A stretch of 64,000 nt of DNA from Apophysomyces variabilis (lineage: Eukaryota > Mucoromycota > Mucoromycetes > Mucorales > Mucoraceae): the NCBI GenBank assembly GCA_002749535.1, contig MZZL01000060.1, positions 260,228 to 324,227 of the forward strand. The letters run 5' to 3'. Below the pieces are notes generated by a model. That model searched no databases, had not been told where the DNA came from, and saw nothing but the letters and a program-made list of their open reading frames with translations. Numbering within the stretch: the stretch's first letter is position 1; each line of letters begins with the position of its first letter. The position numbers and the translations under genes were made by a program. Of the stretch, positions 35,015 to 46,149 are shown piece by piece.

Positions 35015-35777
35015 TTGTTTCTTTGTTTCTCACAAATATCTGGACAGAAAAGGAAGTTTCATAATATATACATTTTTTCCCCAAAAGTCTTGTGCATTTT
35101 CAATGCGGTTTTAGACACCTGCTAGAAATGTTTTACCTGTTTCAGTCTGTAACACGTTCTCTTATTGAGGCATAGCGAGACAAACAACTTTTCCCCATTA
35201 TCTGAGCTAGCTTTTTTCGGAAACTTTCTATTTGCTCATTGTATGCTGCACAAGCTCCATTTCCCGGGCGCTCTTGCTGCCCGCTGAGGCTAATTGTGAT
35301 AAGAAAGCGCTTTTATGAGTGATGGGATCTATTACTGAAGTTTAATTTCGCTTCATATTTGGTGTCCTTGTCGCACGAACAGATTAGAGAATTGCAACGA
35401 AGTACCATATTTGCCACGTCGGAATTTTGACTCATGACTTTAATAAGAAAGAGCTCTACTAAGATATTCCGTCTTACATTTCCTCTGCTGAGTAAAAATC
35501 GTCTCGGACATTTCTCGTTTTGCGCTGCGACCTTTCGCGCTCCTATTACAACGGGAAGTATAACAAGTTGTCACTTGTGAAAATGTTTCTATCTCCAAGC
35601 ACAACGATTTCAACATTAGGTAAAATGCGGATATCAGTCGATAAATACTGGAAAAAAGCTTTAAACCATTCTTATTGGTTCAGATGATTCATTTATTATT
35701 GCGAGAACGGCATCCCGTATAAAGAGAAAATTGTTTATTATTTGAACCTTGTTTATCTAAATTGATTGACTATATTA
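35015..35777. other. intergenic stretch between copies G and H
   Basis: Contains the TATA-like sequence of copy G near 35061-35072 (minus strand) and the 3' flank of copy H. No further gene is supported. Confidence 0.45.
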
Positions 35778-36787
35778 CTACCCTTCATTTGGCTGGTCTG
35801 GAGCAACAGGATTTTGCGGAGCAGCATCTGAAGCAGCAGTATCCTGAGGAGTAGGATTTGGAGCATCAGAAGCTGGAACCTCCACGAATTCACTTTTATC
35901 GCCTTCATTGCTTGAAGGTTCTTCTACATTATTATCTTGGCGAAGCTCCAAACGAACTTGCAATGCAAGAACGGGTCCATCAAACAGGATACGCGGTTTT
36001 GCAGTTTGGAAGGCATCTTCAAACGTCTTTGGAGAATCGACCGTTTTGGTTTCACCATTCTCCGCAGTGTATGTCAAGAGAAAATTATCAGGTTCCAAGG
36101 CGAAGCGTCGTTGTATCTATGTGAACGAAGAAGGATCAAACGTAATTTAAGGTTAGTTTAACATAGATATTTACTAAGCGTTGATTTACCTTTCTGCAGA
36201 ATCGTTTGTAGCTAATGTAGTCCTCCTCGAAAAGCAGAAGAGGGGGTCTAGCATCATCTGTATCAAGTACCCTTACAATCATTTGGTCAGACAGAGGAAT
36301 CTTTCGTTCGTCTTGCTCCTCGCGAGCTAGTTCTACTTCGCGTAGTTTTTCCGAGAGCTCCTCGCAAAATTCTGCTTTTTGATTTAGCTCAGAAGTAAGA
36401 TTCTGGCACTGTTCGTCTTTCCTGCGATTGAGGTCTTCCAACCTCTTGATACGCAGCTTATCGTTACATTGCTGAACTTGCAATTCAAGAATTTCCATCT
36501 TGTTTCTGAGCGAACTTTTGTCTTCATCCGTTATCTCGGCTCTGTTGTCGATACTTTCCTTGGTGTAATCAACATCTTCTTTGACGCGATCTATGATTTT
36601 GATCGATTTTTGGTAAAGCCCCCATGAATACTCTTCTTCATCCAGTTGCTTGTCCGCCTCTTTTACCATCCCCTCTAGACGAGAGATGCCATCGCGGATG
36701 ACATTTGAGCACTAAAGACGGTATGTTACCTACCCATTGTCTCTGTTGAACACAAGGATCACTTACGGCTACGCTTTCGGCGCTCAT
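35778..36787 (-). CDS. coiled-coil/PB1-like family, copy H (293 aa)
   Basis: Exons 36787-36767, 36711-36190 and 36116-35778, phase-0 joins. Exon 1 is MSAESVA. Exon 2 (174 codons) begins CSNVIRDGISRLEGMVKEA, then the coiled coil (LRNKMEILELQVQQCNDKL, RIKRLEDLNRRKDEQ, EFCEELSEKLREVELAREE) and MIVRVLDTDDARPPLLLF with YISYKRFCRK. Exon 3 encodes LEPDNFLLTYTAENGETKT, DSPKTFEDAFQTAKP and VLALQVRLEL, completing the PB1-like domain. The tail carries EGDKSEFVEVPAS, almost identical to copy G, then a Pro/Ala/Gln-rich end, so G and H look like the youngest pair. TATATAAA lies about 70 bp upstream. Confidence 0.82.
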
Positions 36788-36854
36788 TGCTTGATTTGAA
36801 TCTTTGTTTAAAAAGATTTGAAAAGCAACAAACACAATTAGCCAGGATCACCTC

Positions 36855-36862
36855 TTTATATA
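36855..36862 (-). promoter_or_regulatory. TATA box of copy H
   Basis: TATATAAAGAGG on the minus strand, about 70 bp before the copy-H ATG; the best TATA match of the array. Confidence 0.5.
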
Positions 36863-37204
36863 CAGGCAGTGTAATTTTTTAGATTCAAAGTGCTGTTTCT
36901 CGGTGGATTTCTCCCTGTCTTAATCTTTATCATGTTCTCTCCGTGTGACAATGAAACACCTGCCGCTGTTGTCATGGGCGTCAGTAGCTGACACAGCTGC
37001 ATTTACTACTGAATCGTTTTTGGGATTTACCCATTGTAAAATGGAGTTTCGGTTGCCGTTTCTTTTTCTAGCATTCCTGTGTCTGTTATTGTACCTAACG
37101 TTGGTGGTTTAGATAAATATAAGTACGGCGACGATTTAACATAGCAATTTCTCGTTATGGATATATTGTTTAAGTCTTTGCTAAGCAGCTGTGTTTGTTA
37201 TGTC
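36863..37204. other. intergenic stretch between copies H and I
   Basis: No gene or repeat recognised. Confidence 0.4.
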
Positions 37205-37530
37205 AACTTTCCTCATTTGGATGTTCTACAACACGTTGCTCTGTAACAGTAGGACTTGGCTAGTAGGTCTAGATCATGAGAAGCTGGGACTTCCGTGAAT
37301 CCGCCTATATCAGTCTCCTCGGTGGAGATTCTTCTGTTACTTTCTGGTAAGCATCCAAACAAACTTCTAATAGACGGAAGAGACCATCACTAGAAACAAA
37401 TGGTTCCGTGTCCAAAAATTCCTTTTCAAACGTCTGTGCGGAGCGGATCTGCCTAGTTTCTCCGCTCCGTCCAGTAGATGAAGTTCGATTATATCGTAGC
37501 TCTTCACGTGCGGGTACTGATGCATTCATT
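37205..37530 (-). pseudogene. coiled-coil/PB1-like family, copy I (3' relic)
   Basis: Only an exon-3 equivalent remains: RYNRTSSTGRSGETRQIRS, AQTFEKEFLDTEPF and LLEVCLDAYQK correspond to the second half of the PB1-like domain. After a one-base shift the tail continues ETDIGGFTEVPASHDLD, the counterpart of KSEFVEVPASD, and ends at a TGA near 37206. The coiled-coil exon is missing; a transposase relic begins about 110 bp further on. This marks the right edge of the array. Confidence 0.6.
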
Positions 37531-37639
37531 TATTCCAGTCGTCAGAAAAGTAATGGAAGATCCTGTTACTGACCCTTTGCTCATACACATAGTGTCATAT
37601 TCTTGCTTTCTCTCTCTATTTAGCGGTAGTTGTGGAAGA

Positions 37640-38290
37640 CTTAGACTACATTTAATAAAGGTTTAACAGAAATCACCTAAGATGGCAGTCGTCTCCTCCC
37701 GTGTCTTGGGTACTTTATCCACTACAAGTTGGACTCTTCTTTGACCTGGCCATACTACTTTTCATGTAGATATAAAAGGCAGATTCATTAGAAGACGCAG
37801 TTTTTCATAAGATCAATGTCGGTTTTTCCCAAGCTGCCAATGCAACCCAGCCACTCTTTGACTTTTGTTCTTTCCTGCTCCTGTCTATAGGCTGAAATCC
37901 AAGCTTTTCTTCAGAGAAAGTAGCAAGGTTTCTTAGAAGACTTATGCAAATACTCTTGGAAACTTTGAGTCCTGTGAATTGCTGCCTCAGTTGTGTCATC
38001 ACCAGTTTCAAGACCGCTCACGGCTTCTCATCAATGCAATCTAGAGTGAGCTCTTTATGCTTTTCATTAAGAAGATATGGGCGACCAGTCTTCCGATATT
38101 TCTCGAAGATGCTATCAGAGTTTCTCTCGTACTGTTTAGCTCATATTTGTGCCGTACGAACTTGCATACACGGCTGTTTTTCAGCAGCAGAAGCGCTCAC
38201 ACACTTCTCGAACAATCTCCAGCGTATAATTACGCTTGAGCAATGCTTCTCTCATTACAACCTCAGTTGCAGCATTTGCGCTATCTTCTA
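37640..38290 (-). pseudogene. Tc1/mariner (IS630-like) transposase relic, N-terminal half
   Basis: Minus-strand fragments in shifting frames follow a Tc1/mariner transposase: HTH-like VRTAQI, then SIFEKYRKTGRPYLLNEKH, LDCIDEKPSAVLET, QFTGLKVSKS, KTDIDLMKNCVF (the block before the first catalytic Asp) and VPKTREETTAILGDF. Many stops and shifts show long decay. The C-terminal DDE half is absent here. Confidence 0.6.
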
Positions 38291-38662
38291 TGCGCATGGC
38301 TTCTGTGTCTTGTTTCCTTCTTGACATAAACTCACATAAATACTGTCTCTAAGAGCTCAATGTTTCAAGACGATACTGCTCCTCGTGAACAATCTAATCC
38401 ATATGCTCGGGCCTGTCATGCTCATCCTGTTTTTGTACAAAATCAGATTGTCGTCATAATAAAAGCTTCTGGTGTAATTGTAACAATAGTAAGAAAATTC
38501 GAGGCGAGTAATCTTGGTGCGCTATGTAACAATGCATTGATGAACTACCATTTTAGCGGAATCTGAAAATTGTCTTGCCGCCTCTCTCTCTGGCTCCACC
38601 TCAGCCACCCAAATTTCTTTGTCCTTTTCGAGACAACTATTTTTCGTCTTTGCTCATTCACC

Positions 38663-39772
38663 ATGTCACGACCCGAACACATTGCCCCTCCAGAAATCGT
38701 AGGATGAATTGATATAAAATGTCAAACATGCACTCAATGACCTGAATTAGTTTTATGGGGAAACGGAAGCGAGAAAATATACCGAAAAGTAAGTGGACGA
38801 ACCTGTCCTGTACCGATAAACTTAGAAAACGACGTACCTGTTTGCAACCAGTTCACGTATCTCCTCTATACAAGCTGAGATGGCCTATCGTGCGTTAGAA
38901 CTACTTAACTTGCCCGAAGGTCCTGCCTTTTTACTGGATATTGGATGTGGATCAGGTCTGAGTGGTGAGATCTTAGAGGAAGAAGGTCATGTCTGGGTAG
39001 GCATGGATATTTCTCCCCATATGCTTGGTAAGGCAAAAAGTAAGAAATGAGCACAGTTGTCAATTTACATATATGTATACATGCTTTACAGATGTTGCCA
39101 ATGAAAGAGAAGTAGAGGGTGATTTATTCCTGCAGGATGTGGGCCAAGGTGTTGGTTTCCGACCAGGTACATTTGATGGCGCCATTAGGTAAGTTACCTT
39201 GTTTTTCTTTTTTCCCTTCTTTTTTTGTATCCTTGTGCTGGTATGTGAATGACCGCTTATCCCGTAGTGTCTCTGTCCTTCAGTGGCTTTGTAATGCCGA
39301 TAAAACCATCAATCGACCAAAGGCACGATTGGCGCGGTTTTTCTCCACGTTGTATGCAGCAATGAAAAAGGGCGCACGCGCCATTTTCCAATTTTATCCG
39401 GAAAATGACGATCAGATCCAAATGATTATTGACACAGCTACCCGATGTGGTTTTGAAGGTGGTCTGTTGGTAGACTATCCCAATTCAAAGAAGGCCAAAA
39501 AGTACTATCTTTGTCTTTTTGCTGGACAACAAACAGGCATTCGGAATGAGATGCCCAAGGCTCTAGGTGAAGATGGAGAATTGCATCCTGACGAAGCGAA
39601 ATCGATTGCATACGAACGTCGACGAGTTGAAAAGAGGAGAAGAAAGGATCGAAAGCCTGTCAAGGACAAGAATTGGGTTTTGCACAAGAAACAGGTGGTA
39701 CGTGATCGGGGTGACAAGCCCGTGGCCAACGACTCCAAATATACGGCCCGGAAGAGAAAAGTCCGCTTCTGA
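38663..39772 (+). CDS. BUD23: 18S rRNA (guanine-N7) methyltransferase Bud23
   Basis: Five exons: 38663-38698, 38751-38788, 38852-39027, 39092-39188 and 39268-39772; 283 aa, close to yeast Bud23 (275 aa). The N-terminus [23 protein letters not shown] is the family signature. The SAM-binding motif [13 protein letters not shown] is at about residues 52-64, followed by [11 protein letters not shown] and [20 protein letters not shown]. The basic C-terminus ([19 protein letters not shown], then ARKRKVRF) is the WBS_methylT tail used for nucleolar targeting. The enzyme, with Trm112, methylates a guanine of 18S rRNA and assists late small-subunit maturation. Exon 1 is only 36 nt and exon 2 only 38 nt; both were accepted because they rebuild the conserved N-terminus in frame. 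Confidence 0.93.
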
Positions 39773-40517
39773 ATTGCAACTATTTTTAACATCCCCTTTT
39801 TACTATACATGTCATTCAACACAATTTTTCTCCCTTTTCATAACATCCACATGCACCATAAAAAATTGAACCAAATGAAATGGAAATCCGACGAGGAGGG
39901 TGATCCAGGAATAATAATAACAAACACAAACACAACAGTAGAGATAAAAAACTGACTAACCACGTTTGTTATAGTAGCAAGTCGATCCATGCAAGTGGTG
40001 TTCTATTTCGCTATGGATACATTTAATATGGTAAACAATCAGTTCTTTATTGTGCTTCATGAGTATCAGAACACAAGATAGGCTATTTTTATGTAGCAGT
40101 GAAGATGATAACGACCGAGTGAGAGCTAGTGAGATGAATGGTAGAGCGAACTAAAAATAATCTACAAGTCATCTAAATCGATTCAAGAGGACGTCCGAGC
40201 CGTTTTGTGTGATGTTGCACAAATTCGCAGTTGCCATACCACTCTTTTTTTTTGTTGTTACATGTCAAGGTCCGCTGGAATAATCGATATAACTTTTTTT
40301 TTCACTTGTTGTTTCTATTCTTTCTTTCTTTGTGTATAGTAAGAAGTTGTATCTCAATACACATACACACACTACTCCCCCTCTCCCTTCTCCTCCCTTT
40401 TTCTTGTTTTATTTTTCTTCTTTCACTTTCCTTTCTATACAAGCCAAATAGTCTCACCAATAGACAGAAGAAAAGAAAAGAGAGAAGTCGTGTTTAGTGT
40501 TGTGGATATAGCAGACA
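39773..40517. other. intergenic: BUD23 3' flank and chitin synthase promoter
   Basis: AT-rich 3' flank, then long T/C-rich tracts (about 40310-40440) right before the chitin synthase ATG, as common at highly expressed fungal genes. No gene is supported. Confidence 0.5.
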
Positions 40518-43500
40518 ATGGGAAAATCAAAAAATAAGCCTCAAAACTTGGCTGATCTCACCCAACTCAATCCACCAACAGAGGATGAACTGGTAGCCAC
40601 TCTCAAACTGAGATTCCAAAATGACTCCATCTACACACGCATCAACGACTCTGTCCTCCTGGCCATCAACCCCCACAAAGAAGTCATCCAAGATTCGCTT
40701 CAATATGTTGCAGAGTACAAAGACACTACAGCTGAAAACCTGGAACCCTTGCCACCCCATATCTTCCAAATGACAAATCAAGCCTACTTACATATGCGGA
40801 GAACAGGTATCGACCAATCTATCATCCTCAGGTACATTGATTAATAAAAAATGAAACCTATCCTCTGGAAGACGAGACCTAACCCCTAAAATCTAGTGGT
40901 GAGACGGGTAGCGGTAAAACTGAGACTCGCAAACGGATATTGCAGCATCTCGTAGCACTAAGTAGTCAGAAGAAAGAATCCAAACTGCAGAATCAAATCT
41001 TGAATGGTCAGATTATTCTGGAGGCTTTCGGACATGCAAAAACCATTATCAATAATAACGCCTCTCGCTTTGGAAACTACATCGAAATCCAGTTTAACGA
41101 GCGCGGTCGCATGATTGGTGCAAAAACACTGAATTATCTGTTGGAGAAAAGAAGAGTGGCAAACTGTCCGTCTGGTGAACAAACCTTTCACATCTTCTAC
41201 TACCTTTTGGCAGGTGCAACAGCAGAAGAAAAGTCGATTCTTAGGTTAGAGGATGCATCACAGTACGCGTACCTGAGCAAGTCACCGATCCAGTTCACGG
41301 ACGAGTCCGAAAAGTTCGAGACCCTCAAAACAGCGCTGAGGTCGCTTGGCTTAGGGAAACGCTATCAAGCACGTATACTCCAGTTACTCGCCTGCTTACT
41401 GCATCTCGGAAATCTGCAGTTTGTCGATGACACAACCATGCAAGAAGCCGCCTATGTCAAGAATAATGAAACTCTTGACCTTGTAGCGGATTTCCTCGGT
41501 GTCGATCCTCGTGGCCTCGAAAACGTGCTAACCTATAAGACTCAGATGATCAAGAAAGATGTCACCACCTTGATCCTGAACGCCCAACAGGCAGCCGCAC
41601 AAAGAGACGAACTGGTCACCGCCTTGTATTCTCTCTTGTTTACCTGGATTGTGGAACACATTAACACAAAATTATGTAATGATGAGATTCACAACTTCAT
41701 TGGTATTTTGGACATGCCTGGTCCACAGACTTACTACACGCAGGCTTCTTTCGACCAGTTCTGTGTCAACTACGCCAATGAACGGGTACACAACTACATG
41801 CTCCGACAAATATTCGAAACCGACGTGACCGAATACCGCTTCGAAGGACTGGAGGTACCTGATGTACCTTACTTCAACAATGCGGCCTGTGTGGAGCTCT
41901 TTGCACGACCAAAACAGGGACTGATCGATATTACGAACAGTCATAGCAAGTCCACTAGTAAGGGAACAGACGCCAATATGCTCGATTCATTTGGGAAATA
42001 CAACGCCACCCATGATTCCTTCTCGCTCAAGACAGCCGACACGGGCGCACGTTTGTTTGCGATCCAGCACTATGCGGGCCAAGTGACCTACAATCCAAAC
42101 GGGTTTCTGGAAAGCAATAAGGATGTCCTTAGTGCGGATTTCGTTTCTTTATTCCGTGGCACGGCCGATGTACCTCAGTCTTACAACTCTTTCATTGTCG
42201 ATTTGTTCGCAGACAAGAGCATCCACACAGAGTCTCACCCCAAAATGACGGATGCCATCATGAACGCTCAACAGGTCAACAAACCCATTCGTGCCCCTTC
42301 CATGCGACGTTCAAAATCCACCAAAAGAAACAGAAATGCTCCGGTCGAGGAAAGTGAGACAAAGGATGAGAAAAAAGAGCAAGAGACTGGAAAAGTCTCT
42401 ATGGTGTTGGCAGAAATTCAGTCTTCTTTGGACGATCTGATTGCGACGTTGGATGAAACCTCACCATGGTCGGTTATTTGTCTTCGTCCAAGTGATTCCA
42501 TAGCACCCAACACATTTGATACTCAGCGGGTCAGAGCCCAGGTACGCGCGTACAATCTGCCACAGATGGCCCAACGACTGCAACTGGGTTTCACTACTTC
42601 CTTCTACCATGATGAGTTTTGTCAACGTTACGCACAAGCTCTGCAGGCAGTGGGTGTTGACCCAGAACGTTCACCTCGGGCGCAGTGTGAGGCAGCAGCT
42701 GCCATATTTGGATGGTTAGGCACCCAGGCCGCCATTGGTAACGGCAAGGTAAGAGAGATAGAAAAATGAACGACAATGACCCCTCGTGTCTACCTGTCCA
42801 TTTATTGTTTCACATTTACAAATCAAAAAAAAAACGTTTGGTTTAGATTTTCTTGGGTGAAACAGCTTGGCGACATCTGGAAGACGGTTTGCGAACATCG
42901 GAGAAAGAAGAACAAAGACGACAAAAAGAAGAAAGACGTGCACAAGAGGGACATGGAGATACGTTGGCACCGGCTGGCATGACACGAGATATTAGTGCAG
43001 ATGGTCTTTCGAATGTTTCCTTTGGGTCGGGAGCCGACTTTGTTCCGGGCGATCGACGCAATATGGCAGCTGCCAGCGCCGCTGCCGCAGGTCTCCCGTT
43101 ACCCCGAACCTTTGAAGGGGGAGCGGGATCGGTGTATTCAGATGACCAGCGATCCTTTGTGTCCGAAGATGATTACTTTCGAGATCCGCCGTACCACAGT
43201 TACCAAGATACCGAGTCGCAGTTTGGATCGGAAGGTTATTCGAATGCATCTGGTAACATGGAACTGAAAAAGATGCTACCCGTGGAAGCAGAAGTAGAGG
43301 AACCCGAGCCGGAGAAGCCTTCCCGTGCACGTCGAAACTGGCTCAACTTTGTGTGGTTCATGACATGGTGGATTCCCTCGAAATTCTTAGTGTGGTGTGG
43401 ACGAATGAAACGGGAAGATATCCGGTTGGCATGGCGTGAGAAGCTGACCCTGTGTATGATCATCTTTTTACTGTCCGGTTTCATGATTTGGTTCCTTGTC

Positions 43501-46149
43501 TTCTTTGGTCGTCTCGTATGTCCGCATCAAGACGTCTTCTCCACATCCGAACTACAGAATCATCAGGATAAAGACAATGCTTATATTGCTATTCGCGGTG
43601 AAGTGTTTGACCTTACCAAGTTTGCACCCCATCATATGGCAGCCAATGTGATTCCATCGAGCGCCATTTTATCGTATGGTGGCACGGACGCCAGTGATCT
43701 CTTCCCTGTGCAGGTCTCAGCACTTTGTCAAGGTGTGAACGGACAGGTATCTGAGTATGTCTCCTTGGATTTCCACATCAATTTGACGGATCCCAATGCG
43801 AGATATCACGATTTCCGGATATCCAGTGACGATTATCGACCGGATTGGTACTATGAAAAGATGGTCTATCTGCGTAAGAACTACAAAGTTGGTACGATGG
43901 GCTTCGATCGTCGTGATGTACAGAAAGCTTCGGTATCGGCTGTCAACCTGGGTGGCATCAGAACAACACGCAACTGGGTTATCTTGAATCATAACGTGTA
44001 TGACATGACGTATTACCTTATGGGTGGTCGACATGCTATTGCCCCTCCTAACCAACAACCACCAGGCAATATCAATTTGGATTTCATGTCGGACGCCGTC
44101 GTGAACCTCTTCCGTACAAAAGCAGGCGAGGATATCACGGATACATGGAATGCATTGCAACTGGACAAGGACGTTAAAATTCGACAGGAAGTCTGTCTCC
44201 GCAACCTTTTCTATGTTGGATCTGTCGATGATCGAAATTCACCACGCTGTGTGTTCGCAACGAATTTACTGTTGATTGTCACTGTCTTCTTGTGCTCCGT
44301 CATTGTCTTCAAGTTCTTATCTGCACTACAGTTCAGTACGCGACGTGACCCGGAGAACCATGACAAGTTCATCATGTGTCAGGTCCCATGTTACACAGAA
44401 GATGAAGAATCTCTACGAAAGACGATTGATTCCATCGCCACTCTGAAGTACGACGATAAGCGCAAGCTGCTTTTCCTTATTTGTGATGGTATGATTATCG
44501 GTGGTGGTAACGATCGTCCTACCCCTCGTATTGTTTTGGACATTCTCGGTGTGGACCCCAATGTCGATCCTGAAGCGTTGTCCTTCTTGTCGATCGGTGA
44601 AGGACAGAAACAACACAACATGGGAAAGGTGTACTCCGGTTTGTACGAATGCCATGGCCACGTTGTGCCCTACATTGTGGTAGTCAAAGTCGGAAAACCT
44701 AGTGAACGTCAGAAACCTGGCAACCGTGGTAAACGTGACTCCCAATTGATCTTGATGCGCTTCCTGAACAAAGTCCATTTTAACTCGCCCATGACACCTA
44801 TGGAATTGGAGATCTATCATCAAATCAAGAATGTGATCGGTGTGAATCCAAGCTTCTATGAGTATGTGCTGATGGTGGATGCGGATACCGAAGTGATGCC
44901 CGACGGTCTTAACCGCATGGTCTCTGTGCTTGTGCATGACAGCAAGATTATTGGTCTTTGTGGTGAAACTGTGCTTTCCAATGAAAAGGATACATGGGTT
45001 ACTATGATTCAAGTGTATGAGTACTTTATTTCCCATTACATGATCAAGGCCTTCGAATCGCTGTTCGGCACCGTGACCTGTTTACCCGGTTGTTTCAGTA
45101 TTTATCGTGTGCGATCTCCTACCAAGAATGTACCTCTGCTGATTTCAAACCAGGTGATTGCAGATTATGAAGTCAACAAGGTGGATACGCTGCACAAGAA
45201 AAATCTGTTACATTTGGGTGAGGATCGTTATCTGACGACTCTGATTCTCAAACATTTCCCGAACTACAAGACCAAGTTCACACCGGATGCCAGATGTGCG
45301 ACCAATGCTCCTGATCAATGGAGTGTGTTGGTTTCCCAGCGTCGTCGATGGATTAATTCTACCATTCATAATTTGGGTGAGCTGGTGTTCTTGCCCCAGC
45401 TTTGCGGTTTCTGTTGTTTCTCAATGCGTTTTGTTGTCATGCTGGATTTGGTCAGTACGTTGGTGCAACCTGCCATTGTCGGTTATTTGGTATATCTAAT
45501 CTACACGTTGGCGACGACCAAAGACACGGTGCCTATCATGTCCATTGTGACCATTGCGGGTGTGTACGGTTTACAGGCGATCATCTTTATTGTCCATCGC
45601 AAGTGGGAGCATATTATTTGGATGATTGTTTCTATCTTTGCCATTCCGGTGTTTTCGTTCTATATTCCTATCTATGCTTACTGGCATTTTGACGATTTCT
45701 CCTGGGGTAACACCCGTGTGGTCATGGGTGAGAAGGGTAAGAAGCTGGTGATGGCGGATGAGGGTAAATTTGATCCCAAGTCTATCCCGATGATGACTTG
45801 GGAAGAATACGAGCAAGGCTTGTATATGGATGATGGGATGTACATGGACGACAATGCATCTCAAGGGTCGCGTGGTACAGCTCGGTCTGGCTACAGCCAT
45901 GCCAGTTATTATAGCCATGGTAGTTACCGTAGCCGACAACCGGCAGGAGGAGCTCCTCCCATGGGTCAGTACATGCCGCCAAGCAATCAATCCTTTATCG
46001 CACCAAGCCATTACTCGTCGTATATCCCAAGCAATCAATCGTATGTTGTTCCTTCCAATCAATCTTATATTGCACCACTTGGACAACAACCTTTTGGTGT
46101 CGGGCAATACCGTGCATCCTCTCCTCAACCACCACCGCATCCACGATAA
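40518..46149 (+). CDS. chsV: class V chitin synthase with myosin motor-like domain
   Basis: Exons 40518-40831, 40897-42748 and 42847-46149; 1,822 aa. Myosin-like head at residues ~1-720: P-loop SGETGSGKTE (105-114), switch I NNNASRFG (~157) and a degenerate switch II ILDMPGP (~377), as in other CSM proteins. Then a low-complexity linker, TM segments near residues 170-220 of exon 3, and a cytochrome b5-like region (AIRGEVFDLTKFAPHHM, ~966). The Chitin_synth_2 catalytic core has DADTEVMPDG (~1400), CLPGCFSIYR, GEDRYLTTL (~1514) and QRRRW (~1553), all intact, then C-terminal TM helices. It polymerises UDP-GlcNAc into chitin at hyphal tips, the head linking vesicles to actin. The C-terminus is a Gly/Ser/Tyr/Gln tail with repeats such as PSNQSY; I see no DEK_C domain, present in many Dikarya homologues. 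Gene symbol is descriptive. Confidence 0.95.

Noticed and set aside
44413..45036. Long antisense open frame over the chitin synthase
   Set aside because: It mirrors codon bias of the sense strand, has no independent features, and overlaps the catalytic exon fully.
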